A DNA stretch of 64,000 bases from UBA2330 sp049293015 (GTDB taxonomy: Bacteria; Bacteroidota; Ignavibacteria; Tepidaquicellales; Tepidaquicellaceae), in the NCBI GenBank assembly GCA_049293015.1, contig JBATSB010000203.1, forward strand, positions 3,839 through 67,838, in the 5' to 3' direction. Below the pieces are notes generated by a model. It worked only from the letters and a program-made list of their open reading frames with translations. It ran no database searches and was not told the DNA's origin. The number at the start of each line of letters is the position of its first letter. The stretch's first letter is position 1. This document shows, in pieces, positions 44,886-53,074 of this stretch. Made by a program: the position numbers and the translations under genes.

Positions 44886-45130
44886 AATAAAAATTTTTAT
44901 TGTATATGAAAAATAGAAGTGAATTTGAATATCTAATAATCCATAAGTATTGTTCCGTAAATTTAAAAACACATTAAATTAATTTTTAACTCAAAGAATA
45001 ACAAGGTGATATAAGCTATATCTGAATGAGTTTATTAATATTTGACAAAAAACACTTCACTTTCTGTAATGAAATTTGGACTGAAATTGATTGGTGAATG
45101 AATTAATTTAAACGTTTTATATAAAGCTCA

Positions 45131-48124
45131 TTGGCAAAAACTAAATCTAAAAATAAGTCTGTAAAGTCTTCAGATAATGCTGATACTGTTTATTCTAATG
45201 GTAAAGGCAATATCAAAAAGTCTAAGAAAAAGCCTGCAGGAATTAGTCCTGAGACAGGTTCAGACATTTATCATGATCCTAAAAGATTCATTATTATAAA
45301 AGGTGCGCGGGTTCATAATCTTAAGAATATTGATATCAATATTCCTAAGTATAAACTGATAGTCTTTACAGGTGTAAGTGGTTCCGGAAAATCTTCGCTT
45401 GTCTTTGACACTATTTATGCTGAAGGTCAGAGAAGATATGTCGAAAGTCTTTCATCTTATGCGAGACAATTTCTTGAGAGGATGAACAAACCCGATGTTG
45501 ATTTTATGTCGGGACTTGCACCGTCTATGGCAATTGAACAAAAAACTCAAATCAAGACTTCACGTTCTACAGTCGGTACAACCACGGAAATTTATGATTA
45601 CCTCCGTCTGCTTTTTGCAAGAATAGGAAAGACATATTCACCTGTCAGCGGCAATGAAGTAAGAAAAGACTCTCCCGAAAGTATTATAAAAGAGATCACA
45701 AATTCAGAAAAAGATTTCCCAAAAAAAATCTACGTGATGTCTGATTTTGTAGTGGAAAGTCCTGAAGATCTGAGACTTCTTATCACTGATCTTAAATCAA
45801 AAGGATTCTATAGAATTATAGAAGGTAATGAAATTACCGATCTGAATGAGACTGATGAAAAGAAATTCATTAAGAATTTTTTTCGGAATAAAAATAAAAT
45901 AGAAAGTGATGAGGAAATATGGAAGTTAACTGTGCTTATAGACAGGATGATGTTTGATCCAAGTGATACTGAATCTGTATCCCGTTTAAATGATTCCATT
46001 GAACTTTCCTACAGGGAAAGCAAAGGTTATGTGACAATCAGGGAATTTAGCGGCGATGAATATTCTGATCTTTTTTTTAATAAATATCTGGAGCTTGACG
46101 GAATTAAATTTGAAGATCCGCAACCCAGACTTTTTTCATTTAATAATCCATACGGTGCATGCAGTAAATGTCAGGGTTTTAGCCGGACTATGGATGTCGA
46201 TATGGATCTTGTGATTGGAAATAAAAAGCTTTCGGTCTTTGGCGGAGTGATAAATATTTTCAATACTCCAAAACATTCAAAGCATCTTACAGACCTGATA
46301 ACTGAAGCAAACAGCTTTGGTTTGGATGTGCATAAGCCATATAATAAGCTTGACGAAAAACAAAAGGATTTTATTTTTGATGGTGGAAAAAAATATATCG
46401 GCATCAACAGATTTTTTAAAATGATAGAAAGAGAAGCTGCATATAAACTTCATTACAGAGTATTGCTCAACAGGTACAGAGCATTTACCACATGCAGCGA
46501 ATGCCGCGGAGCCAGACTGAGAAAGGAAGCGCTTTATCTAAAAGTCGACGGTAGAAATATATTTGAAATTGTAAAGTTGAAGATCGAAGAGGCGTATGAA
46601 TTTTTTCTGAATATAAAATTAAGTGATTATGAAAGGAAAATTTCAGAGAGAATACTTGAAGAAATAATTTCCCGTTTGAAATATCTTAATGATGTTGGTC
46701 TGACTTATCTTTCTCTTGACAGACTTTCGAATACGTTATCAGGAGGCGAATCACAGAGGATCAATCTTTCTACTTCACTTGGTTCTTCACTTGTAGGTTC
46801 TATTTATGTATTAGATGAGCCATCTATCGGACTTCATCCTCGAGACAATCAAAAACTTATAGACATTATGAAATCACTGCGTGACATTGGAAACTCTGTA
46901 TTAGTTGTAGAGCATGACAGTGACATGATGAAGGAAGCAGATGAGATAGTTGACATGGGACCTTTTGCAGGAGAGAAGGGAGGCGAGAAAATATTTCAGG
47001 GAACTTATAATGAAATAATAAAAAACAAAGATTCACTTACAGGGAAATATCTAAGCGGTAAGTTGAAAATAAATTTACCAAAGTTAAGAAGGCTGGTAAC
47101 TGATGATACAGATTTTATTACAATAAAAGGTGCAAGAGAAAATAATCTAAAGGATGTAAATGTGAAGATTCCTTTGAAGATGTTTGTATGTATTACAGGA
47201 GTCAGCGGTTCAGGGAAATCTACTTTGGTGAATAATATTCTTTACGGAGATCTGAAAAGAAAACTTGAAGGTACTTATAATGAAAGGATCGGCGAGCATG
47301 ATTCGCTGAGTGGTGATAAATTAATCAATGCAGTTGAAATGATTGATCAGAATCCAATCGGTAAAACTTCGCGAAGCAATCCTGTTACATATATAAAAGC
47401 ATTTGACCTGATAAGGGAAGCGTTTGCAAATACTTCTGAAGCAAAAAGAAAGAATCTGTATGCGGGACATTTTTCCTTTAATGTATCAGGAGGCAGGTGT
47501 GAGAAATGTGAAGGCACAGGTGTGATAAATATTGAAATGCAGTTTATGGCTGACATTGTATTGGAATGTGAAGAGTGCAAAGGTAAAAGATACAGAGATG
47601 AAATTCTTGAGTTGAAATTAAAAGGAAATGATGGTATCAGAAAAAATATAAGTGAAGTTCTTGATATGACTGTAAGCGAAGCCGTAAATTTTTTTAAGCC
47701 ATTTCCTAAAGTTGTAAAAAAACTTAAGGTATTAGAAGATGTCGGACTTGGTTATATAAGAGTTGGTCAGTCAGCAACCACTCTATCCGGCGGTGAATCG
47801 CAGAGAGTAAAGCTTGCATATCATCTGACATTTCAGGAAAAAGGAAAAAAGACTTTATTTATATTTGATGAACCTACTACCGGTCTGCATTTTTATGATG
47901 TGTCCAAACTGCTTAAATGTTTTGATGAGCTGATCAAGAAAGGTAATTCGGTAGTTGTCATCGAGCATAATCTTGAAGTAATAAAATGTGCTGATCATGT
48001 AATTGATCTAGGACCCGAAAGCGGTGATGAAGGAGGATACATAGTGGCTGAAGGAACACCTGAAGAAATTTCTAAAGTAAAAAAATCTTATACAGGAAGA
48101 TTTTTAAAAAATGTTTTAAAATAA
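45131..48124 (+). CDS. UvrA-family excinuclease ATPase (paralogue 1)
   Basis: 997 residues from a TTG start. A lysine-rich N-terminal extension of about 50 residues precedes the usual start, FIIIKGARVHNLKN. Walker A motifs are GVSGSGKSS at 81-89 and again at about 695; both ABC signatures (TLSGGES) and Walker B motifs (VLDEPSIGLH, IFDEPTTGLH) are intact. The second zinc module is complete (CEKCEG...CEECKG). The first lacks its leading CxxC and keeps only CSKCQ. Family knowledge: UvrA dimers find DNA lesions for UvrBC. With a second UvrA encoded nearby, this copy may have a specialised or damage-tolerance role. Confidence 0.93.
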   Translation: MAKTKSKNKSVKSSDNADTVYSNGKGNIKKSKKKPAGISPETGSDIYHDPKRFIIIKGARVHNLKNIDINIPKYKLIVFTGVSGSGKSSLVFDTIYAEGQRRYVESLSSYARQFLERMNKPDVDFMSGLAPSMAIEQKTQIKTSRSTVGTTTEIYDYLRLLFARIGKTYSPVSGNEVRKDSPESIIKEITNSEKDFPKKIYVMSDFVVESPEDLRLLITDLKSKGFYRIIEGNEITDLNETDEKKFIKNFFRNKNKIESDEEIWKLTVLIDRMMFDPSDTESVSRLNDSIELSYRESKGYVTIREFSGDEYSDLFFNKYLELDGIKFEDPQPRLFSFNNPYGACSKCQGFSRTMDVDMDLVIGNKKLSVFGGVINIFNTPKHSKHLTDLITEANSFGLDVHKPYNKLDEKQKDFIFDGGKKYIGINRFFKMIEREAAYKLHYRVLLNRYRAFTTCSECRGARLRKEALYLKVDGRNIFEIVKLKIEEAYEFFLNIKLSDYERKISERILEEIISRLKYLNDVGLTYLSLDRLSNTLSGGESQRINLSTSLGSSLVGSIYVLDEPSIGLHPRDNQKLIDIMKSLRDIGNSVLVVEHDSDMMKEADEIVDMGPFAGEKGGEKIFQGTYNEIIKNKDSLTGKYLSGKLKINLPKLRRLVTDDTDFITIKGARENNLKDVNVKIPLKMFVCITGVSGSGKSTLVNNILYGDLKRKLEGTYNERIGEHDSLSGDKLINAVEMIDQNPIGKTSRSNPVTYIKAFDLIREAFANTSEAKRKNLYAGHFSFNVSGGRCEKCEGTGVINIEMQFMADIVLECEECKGKRYRDEILELKLKGNDGIRKNISEVLDMTVSEAVNFFKPFPKVVKKLKVLEDVGLGYIRVGQSATTLSGGESQRVKLAYHLTFQEKGKKTLFIFDEPTTGLHFYDVSKLLKCFDELIKKGNSVVVIEHNLEVIKCADHVIDLGPESGDEGGYIVAEGTPEEISKVKKSYTGRFLKNVLK

Positions 48125-48152
48125 TTTATTAATATAAATAATCAGTTTTGTA

Positions 48153-48782
48153 ATGAGGAAATTAATTTTAGTTTCAATTTTTATTTTAACAGTGTCTTTT
48201 GTGGGGAAAGTATATTCACAGACAATAAAGGAAAATTTTGAAGCAGGTAGAAAAGCTTTTTATGCTGACAGTTTTGACGAGGCAAATAAGTTGTTTAATC
48301 CTATACTTCAGATGGAGTCTGAAAATTATGAAACTTTTTTTTACAAAGGGTTGATCTATGAAATTTATTTTGACTTTGACAGAGCTTTGTCTGAACTTAC
48401 AAATGCAATTGATGTAAAACCAAAAGAAAGTGAAACTTATTTCAGAAGGGGAATAGTCTATGATAAAAAAGACATGCCTAAAGAAGCAATTAAAGATTAT
48501 ACAAAAACAATTGAACTAAATGAAAATAATGTCAATGCTTATTTTAATAGGGCGACTGATTATCAGGAACTTAAAGAGTATGAAAAAGCAATTGAGGATT
48601 ATTCAGACGCAATAAAATTAAATCCGGATGACGATATAGCTTTCTATAACAGAGGACTGCTTTATAAAGAAACGGGAGATTTTGAAAATGCAATTCACGA
48701 TTTTAATCAGGCGATATTGATAGACAGTATATGGCAGAGTGAACTTGGAAGGGAAATTGAAACTATGAAAAAGGGAAAATGA
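48153..48782 (+). CDS. Exported TPR protein
   Basis: 209 residues. Signal peptide 1-22 (ending GKVYSQ). Then five tetratricopeptide repeats run from about 27 to 200: AGRKAFYADSFDEANKLF, FYKGLIYEIYFDFDRALSEL, YFRRGIVYDKKDMPKEAIKDY, YFNRATDYQELKEYEKAIEDY and FYNRGLLYKETGDFENAIHDF. A periplasmic protein-protein scaffold is expected. It follows the UvrA paralogue by 28 bases and its stop lies two bases from the stop of the opposite-strand uvrA. Confidence 0.88.
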   Translation: MRKLILVSIFILTVSFVGKVYSQTIKENFEAGRKAFYADSFDEANKLFNPILQMESENYETFFYKGLIYEIYFDFDRALSELTNAIDVKPKESETYFRRGIVYDKKDMPKEAIKDYTKTIELNENNVNAYFNRATDYQELKEYEKAIEDYSDAIKLNPDDDIAFYNRGLLYKETGDFENAIHDFNQAILIDSIWQSELGREIETMKKGK

Positions 48783-48784
48783 TA

Positions 48785-51643
48785 TTACTTTAATTCATCC
48801 TTTAGATATCTTGCTGTGTAAGAAGTTTCCATAAAATTTTTCACAATATCCTCAGGAGTACCTGTTGCAATAATCTCACCACCTGCTTCTCCTCCTTCAG
48901 GACCAAGGTCAATAATCCAGTCAGCAGTTTTTATCACATCAAAATTATGTTCAATGACAATGACAGTATTACCTTTATCTGTTAGTTTGTTTAAAACTTT
49001 CAGAAGCATGTTAATGTCTTCAAAATGCAGACCTGTAGTCGGTTCGTCAAGTATATACAGTGTTCTTCCCGTTTGAACTTTTGAAAGTTCAGTAGAAAGT
49101 TTTACTCGTTGCGCTTCTCCTCCGGACAGGGTAGTAGCCTGCTGACCAAGTCTTATATATCCGAGACCTACATCAAATAAAGTCTGAAGTTTTCTGTTAA
49201 GAGAAGGTACAGCATCAAAAAATCCAACAGCTTCTTCTACTGTCATACCGAGTACATCTGCAATTGATTTTTCTTTGTATTTTACTTCCAGAGTCTCACG
49301 GTTATATCTTTTCCCTTCGCAAACTTCGCAAACGACATAAACATCAGGAAGGAAATTCATTTCTATCTTTTGCAAACCGGCACCTTCGCATGCATCACAT
49401 CTGCCGCCTTTCACATTAAATGAAAATCTGCCTGGCTTGTATCCGCGTATCTTTGAATCGGGCAAATTGGAATAAATATCTCTTATAAATGTGAACAAAC
49501 CTGTATATGTAGCGGGATTGCTTCTCGGTGTCCTGCCGATAGGAGTTTGATCTATTTCAATTATCTTGTCAATAATTTTTTCTCTCCACTTTTCTTTTTT
49601 CAGAGAAAGTCCTTCAATAGTTTTAAAAGGAAGCGGAGTATCCGGAGATTTATAGAATTTTTTTGAAAGTATGCGATACAAAGTCTCATTTATAAGTGAA
49701 GATTTTCCTGAGCCGCTGACACCTGTAACGCAGATAAATTTTCCGAGCGGGATTTCTAAAGTCACATCCTTCAGATTATTACCTGTAGCTCCTTTTAGTA
49801 TGATGGATTTTCCTGAACCTTCTCTTCTGACAAATGGAATTTCGATCTTCCTTTTACCTGAAATATAATCACCTGTTAATGAATGTCCGATTAAATTTTG
49901 AGGATGACCGAACGCTACTACTTCACCGCCATGCTCACCTGCACCGGGTCCGAGATCAATTACAAAATCACATGCTTCGATCATTTCCTTATCATGCTCG
50001 ACAACTATAACAGAGTTACCGGTATCTCTCAGCATTTTTAAAGATTCTATGAGTTTGATATTATCTCTCTGATGAAGTCCGATAGAAGGTTCATCAAGAA
50101 TATACAAAACCCCGGTAAGCTGAGATCCAATTTGTGTTGCAAGTCTGATTCGCTGTGCTTCACCGCCAGACAGAGTTCTCGCACTTCTGTCAAGAGTCAG
50201 ATATTCAAGACCAACATTCAGAAGAAAATCGAGACGTGAAATTATTTCTTTAATAATCTGAGATGCAATAATCATTTTTCTGTCATCGAGTTTCAGATCT
50301 TCAAAAAAGTTACGACATTTTTTAATGGACATTATCGTAATGTCATGAATATTCCTGTTGTCAATTTTCACCCAGAGTGAATCAAGTTTCAGTCTTCCTC
50401 CTAAACAGGTTTTACATTTGGAGATTGTCATAAAACTTTCCGCCCACTGCCGGATTGTTTCTGAAGAAGTATCATCGGAATATCTTTTAACGTAATTCAG
50501 GACTCCATCAAATCTGTGTTTATATTTATTTACTCTTCCTTGTGAATTCTTATGTTCATAATGAACTTTTTCTGAAGATCCGAATAGAATTTTTTGTATG
50601 ACATCATCAGGCATTTTTTTTACAGGTGTATCAAAATTCAAACCTTCATTCTCGATCATTCCTTTGAATATTGAATAAATCCATGTACCACGCGGCTTTC
50701 CAAGCGGCTCAACTGCACCTTGATTGATGGTAAGATTTCTGTCAGGAAAAATTTTATCTACGTCTATTTCTTTTTTTTCTCCAAGTCCAAAACAGTCATT
50801 GCACCATCCATACGGAGAATTAAATGAAAATGAATTCGGTGCAGATTCTGAAAAACTTCTGCCGGTCTCAATGTCAGATAATCGTTCACTATAAAATTTG
50901 TCTTCATTACCGTCATTAATAATAACAACACCATCTCCGTGTTTGAGTGCAGCTTCAAGTGATTCGGCTATTCTCGCTTTTGAATTATCATTAACTGCAA
51001 CTCTGTCAATTACTATCTCAATGTCATGAATTTTAAATCTCTCAGTTTTCATTCCCATTGTAATGTCCTTTACTTCACCGTCGATCCGGACTTTTGTAAA
51101 TCCCTGATACGAAATGTCTTCAAACAATTCTCTGTAATGACCTTTTCTACCCTTTACAACTGGCGCAAGAATAATGATCTTTGTTCCGTCTTTTTTATCA
51201 AGTATGCTGCTAAGAATCTGCTCAGTATTTTGACGGGTGACTGCATTTCCTGATTCGGGAGAATACTGAGTTCCGCATCGGGCAAACAGGAGACGAAGAA
51301 AGTCATAGATCTCTGTAACTGTCCCGACAGTAGATCTCGGATTTTGCGAAATGGTTTTTTGCTCTATGGAAATGGAAGGTGAAAGTCCTTCGATTTTATC
51401 TACATCGGGACGTTCAATACCGCCAATAAATTGCCGGGCATAGGCAGAAAGAGTTTCCATAAATCTTCTCTGACCTTCGGCATAGATTGTATCGAATGCC
51501 AATGAAGATTTCCCTGATCCGGAAACGCCTGTAAACACTACAAGGCTGTCACGCGGAATCTCAATATCCACATCTCTGAGATTATGGACGCGTGCACCTT
51601 TTACGATTATTTTATCTAAATGTGATTCTGACATAAATATCAT
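48785..51643 (-). CDS. uvrA: Excinuclease ABC subunit A (paralogue 2)
   Basis: 952 residues. IIVKGARVHNLRDVDIEIP begins the core; the two Walker A motifs (GVSGSGKSS), ABC signatures (TLSGGEA) and Walker B motifs (ILDEPSIGLH, ILDEPTTGLH) are intact. IEGLSPSISIEQKT and NPRSTVGTVTEIYDFLRLLF match the main UvrA branch of Bacteroidota. As in the other paralogue, the first zinc module lacks one CxxC pair (RLSDIETGRSFSES replaces it), while the second has CDACEG...CEVCEG. It recognises damaged DNA for nucleotide-excision repair. The start is ATG at 51643; ATG at 51634 is also possible. Confidence 0.93.
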   Translation of the reverse strand: MIFMSESHLDKIIVKGARVHNLRDVDIEIPRDSLVVFTGVSGSGKSSLAFDTIYAEGQRRFMETLSAYARQFIGGIERPDVDKIEGLSPSISIEQKTISQNPRSTVGTVTEIYDFLRLLFARCGTQYSPESGNAVTRQNTEQILSSILDKKDGTKIIILAPVVKGRKGHYRELFEDISYQGFTKVRIDGEVKDITMGMKTERFKIHDIEIVIDRVAVNDNSKARIAESLEAALKHGDGVVIINDGNEDKFYSERLSDIETGRSFSESAPNSFSFNSPYGWCNDCFGLGEKKEIDVDKIFPDRNLTINQGAVEPLGKPRGTWIYSIFKGMIENEGLNFDTPVKKMPDDVIQKILFGSSEKVHYEHKNSQGRVNKYKHRFDGVLNYVKRYSDDTSSETIRQWAESFMTISKCKTCLGGRLKLDSLWVKIDNRNIHDITIMSIKKCRNFFEDLKLDDRKMIIASQIIKEIISRLDFLLNVGLEYLTLDRSARTLSGGEAQRIRLATQIGSQLTGVLYILDEPSIGLHQRDNIKLIESLKMLRDTGNSVIVVEHDKEMIEACDFVIDLGPGAGEHGGEVVAFGHPQNLIGHSLTGDYISGKRKIEIPFVRREGSGKSIILKGATGNNLKDVTLEIPLGKFICVTGVSGSGKSSLINETLYRILSKKFYKSPDTPLPFKTIEGLSLKKEKWREKIIDKIIEIDQTPIGRTPRSNPATYTGLFTFIRDIYSNLPDSKIRGYKPGRFSFNVKGGRCDACEGAGLQKIEMNFLPDVYVVCEVCEGKRYNRETLEVKYKEKSIADVLGMTVEEAVGFFDAVPSLNRKLQTLFDVGLGYIRLGQQATTLSGGEAQRVKLSTELSKVQTGRTLYILDEPTTGLHFEDINMLLKVLNKLTDKGNTVIVIEHNFDVIKTADWIIDLGPEGGEAGGEIIATGTPEDIVKNFMETSYTARYLKDELK

Positions 51644-51803
51644 GGAAAATAATTGAGTCAGGTTATTTTTACAATCTAAAATTTAGTGCTGTTCTGAGAA
51701 ATTTTCAAACTTGTTGTATTATTTATTGTAATAAATTAGCATGATTTCAAACTGGGAAACACATCCGCATTGAGAAATTAAATGTGAAATCTTAATTTTA
51801 TAT

Positions 51804-52688
51804 ATGAAAATCTTATTAGTAGTATTGACAGCTTCATTATTATTTTACTCTTGCAGTAATGAAAATTCACAGCCAACTTCATATAATAATTCTGCTACTT
51901 ATACTCAGATCGATTTTGATCCGGTATTAAATTCAAAAAAAGATACCTTGGTCTATATTAATTCTAATGCAAATTTTAAATTTACCGGATTGTATTCTTT
52001 TGATCTTTTAAATGGATTAAATAAACAACTTGTAAATGGAATAGTCAGGACACCGGATATTTCAAATGTAAATTCTAGAATTGTATATTCACTGGACGGA
52101 CAACTTGCAGTAATGGATGCTGATGGAATGAATTCACAGATAATCAATGGAAATGTAAACAGTATTTATCCAAAGTGGATTAAGGATGGAAACAGAATTT
52201 TGTATGAAAATTCAGATTGCCTGACCGGCTGCGGAATTCGGATTATAAATTCTGATGGAACAGGTGACAGTCTGATCATTCCAAAAGGAAGATCACCTGA
52301 TTGGTCAATCGTAGCAAATGAATTCATTTATCTTATTTCACAGGAAGGCGGAAATGGTGATTCACTTTTTAATTTCAATATGAACACAGGTGTCAGGACT
52401 TTACTTAAGATATTGAATCCTCCTGATCATAAATCATCTCAATATTTAAATGATGTGGGTGGATCTGTAATCTTTTGTTCGACATCCGAAACAGGTTATT
52501 CATATATTTATAAGCTTACTCTGTCAATTGGAATCATAGAAAAACTTGCTCTCAATCAGGGTTGGTCGCCATATTATTCGGAAAGAAACGGTATGATATA
52601 TTATACAAATAGAGATGAAGGAAATGGGAGGATATGGATAATGGATATTAATGGGAATGGGAATAGGCAGTTTGACGAAATATATTAG
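51804..52688 (+). CDS. TolB-like (PD40 propeller) lipoprotein
   Basis: 294 residues with a lipoprotein signal ending LFYSC, Cys at 17. The mature protein has beta-propeller blades of the WD40-like PD40 type: SIYPKWIKDGNRILYEN, IINSDGTGDSLIIPKG, SPDWSIVANEFIYL and IIEKLALNQGWSPYYSERN, plus IWIMDINGNGNRQF at the end. Similar repeats occur in TolB and in DUF5050-type proteins. It is a single gene diverging from uvrA. A lipid-anchored periplasmic or surface binding protein is expected; the partner is unknown. Heptamer repeats follow its stop. Confidence 0.78.
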   Translation: MKILLVVLTASLLFYSCSNENSQPTSYNNSATYTQIDFDPVLNSKKDTLVYINSNANFKFTGLYSFDLLNGLNKQLVNGIVRTPDISNVNSRIVYSLDGQLAVMDADGMNSQIINGNVNSIYPKWIKDGNRILYENSDCLTGCGIRIINSDGTGDSLIIPKGRSPDWSIVANEFIYLISQEGGNGDSLFNFNMNTGVRTLLKILNPPDHKSSQYLNDVGGSVIFCSTSETGYSYIYKLTLSIGIIEKLALNQGWSPYYSERNGMIYYTNRDEGNGRIWIMDINGNGNRQFDEIY

Positions 52689-52693
52689 AGCAA

Positions 52694-52770
52694 TTTCAAA
52701 TTTCAAATTTCAAATAATTTGATATTTGTTTAAAATTACGAGTTACAAGTTAAAAGTTAAAATTGCAAAT
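52694..52770. repeat. Eleven-unit heptanucleotide array
   Basis: A region readable in 7-base steps: TTTCAAA three times, TAATTTG, ATATTTG, TTTAAAA, TTACGAG, TTACAAG, TTAAAAG, TTAAAAT, TGCAAAT. The period is strict although the sequence drifts. It starts six bases after the lipoprotein stop codon. Bases 52771-52914 show nothing more. Confidence 0.75.
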
Positions 52771-52914
52771 GATTTATGTTAAATATTGATAAATATTTTA
52801 ACAAAGTTTTAATGTTGTATTCTAAAAAATTTTTGAATGCACCGGTTTTCTTAATTGTAACTCACTGATAATTTCCTTATTTTGGTTACTTCACTTTCAA
52901 AAGATTTAAAAAGA

Positions 52915-52986
52915 GGTCCCATCGACTAGGGGTTAGGTCGCCACTCTTTCACAGTGAAAACACGGGTTCGAATCCCGTTGGGACCG
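52915..52986 (+). tRNA. tRNA-Glu (anticodon TTC)
   Basis: The acceptor strands GGTCCCA (52915-52921) and TGGGACC (52979-52985) pair in full, with G as discriminator. The anticodon loop is CTTTCAC with TTC at 52948-52950; the stem has four pairs and a closing C-A mismatch. The T-arm is CGGGTTCGAATCCCG. No CCA is encoded. A terminator follows. Confidence 0.95.
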
Positions 52987-53000
52987 CTTGATTAAAAAGC

Positions 53001-53040
53001 AAAGCCCTGTAACTTATCATAGTTACAGGGCTTTTGTTAT
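53001..53040 (+). terminator. Terminator after tRNA-Glu
   Basis: AAGCCCTGTAACT pairs perfectly with AGTTACAGGGCTT over 13 bp with a six-base loop, followed by TTG and further T. It may also serve the convergent T9SS gene. Confidence 0.93.
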
Positions 53041-53074
53041 TAAAAATTCCTAATTATTAATTCTTAAATTGAAA

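Noticed and set aside
48785..51643. Second uvrA as an assembly duplicate
   Set aside because: The two UvrA proteins differ throughout and have different N-termini, so they are true paralogues.
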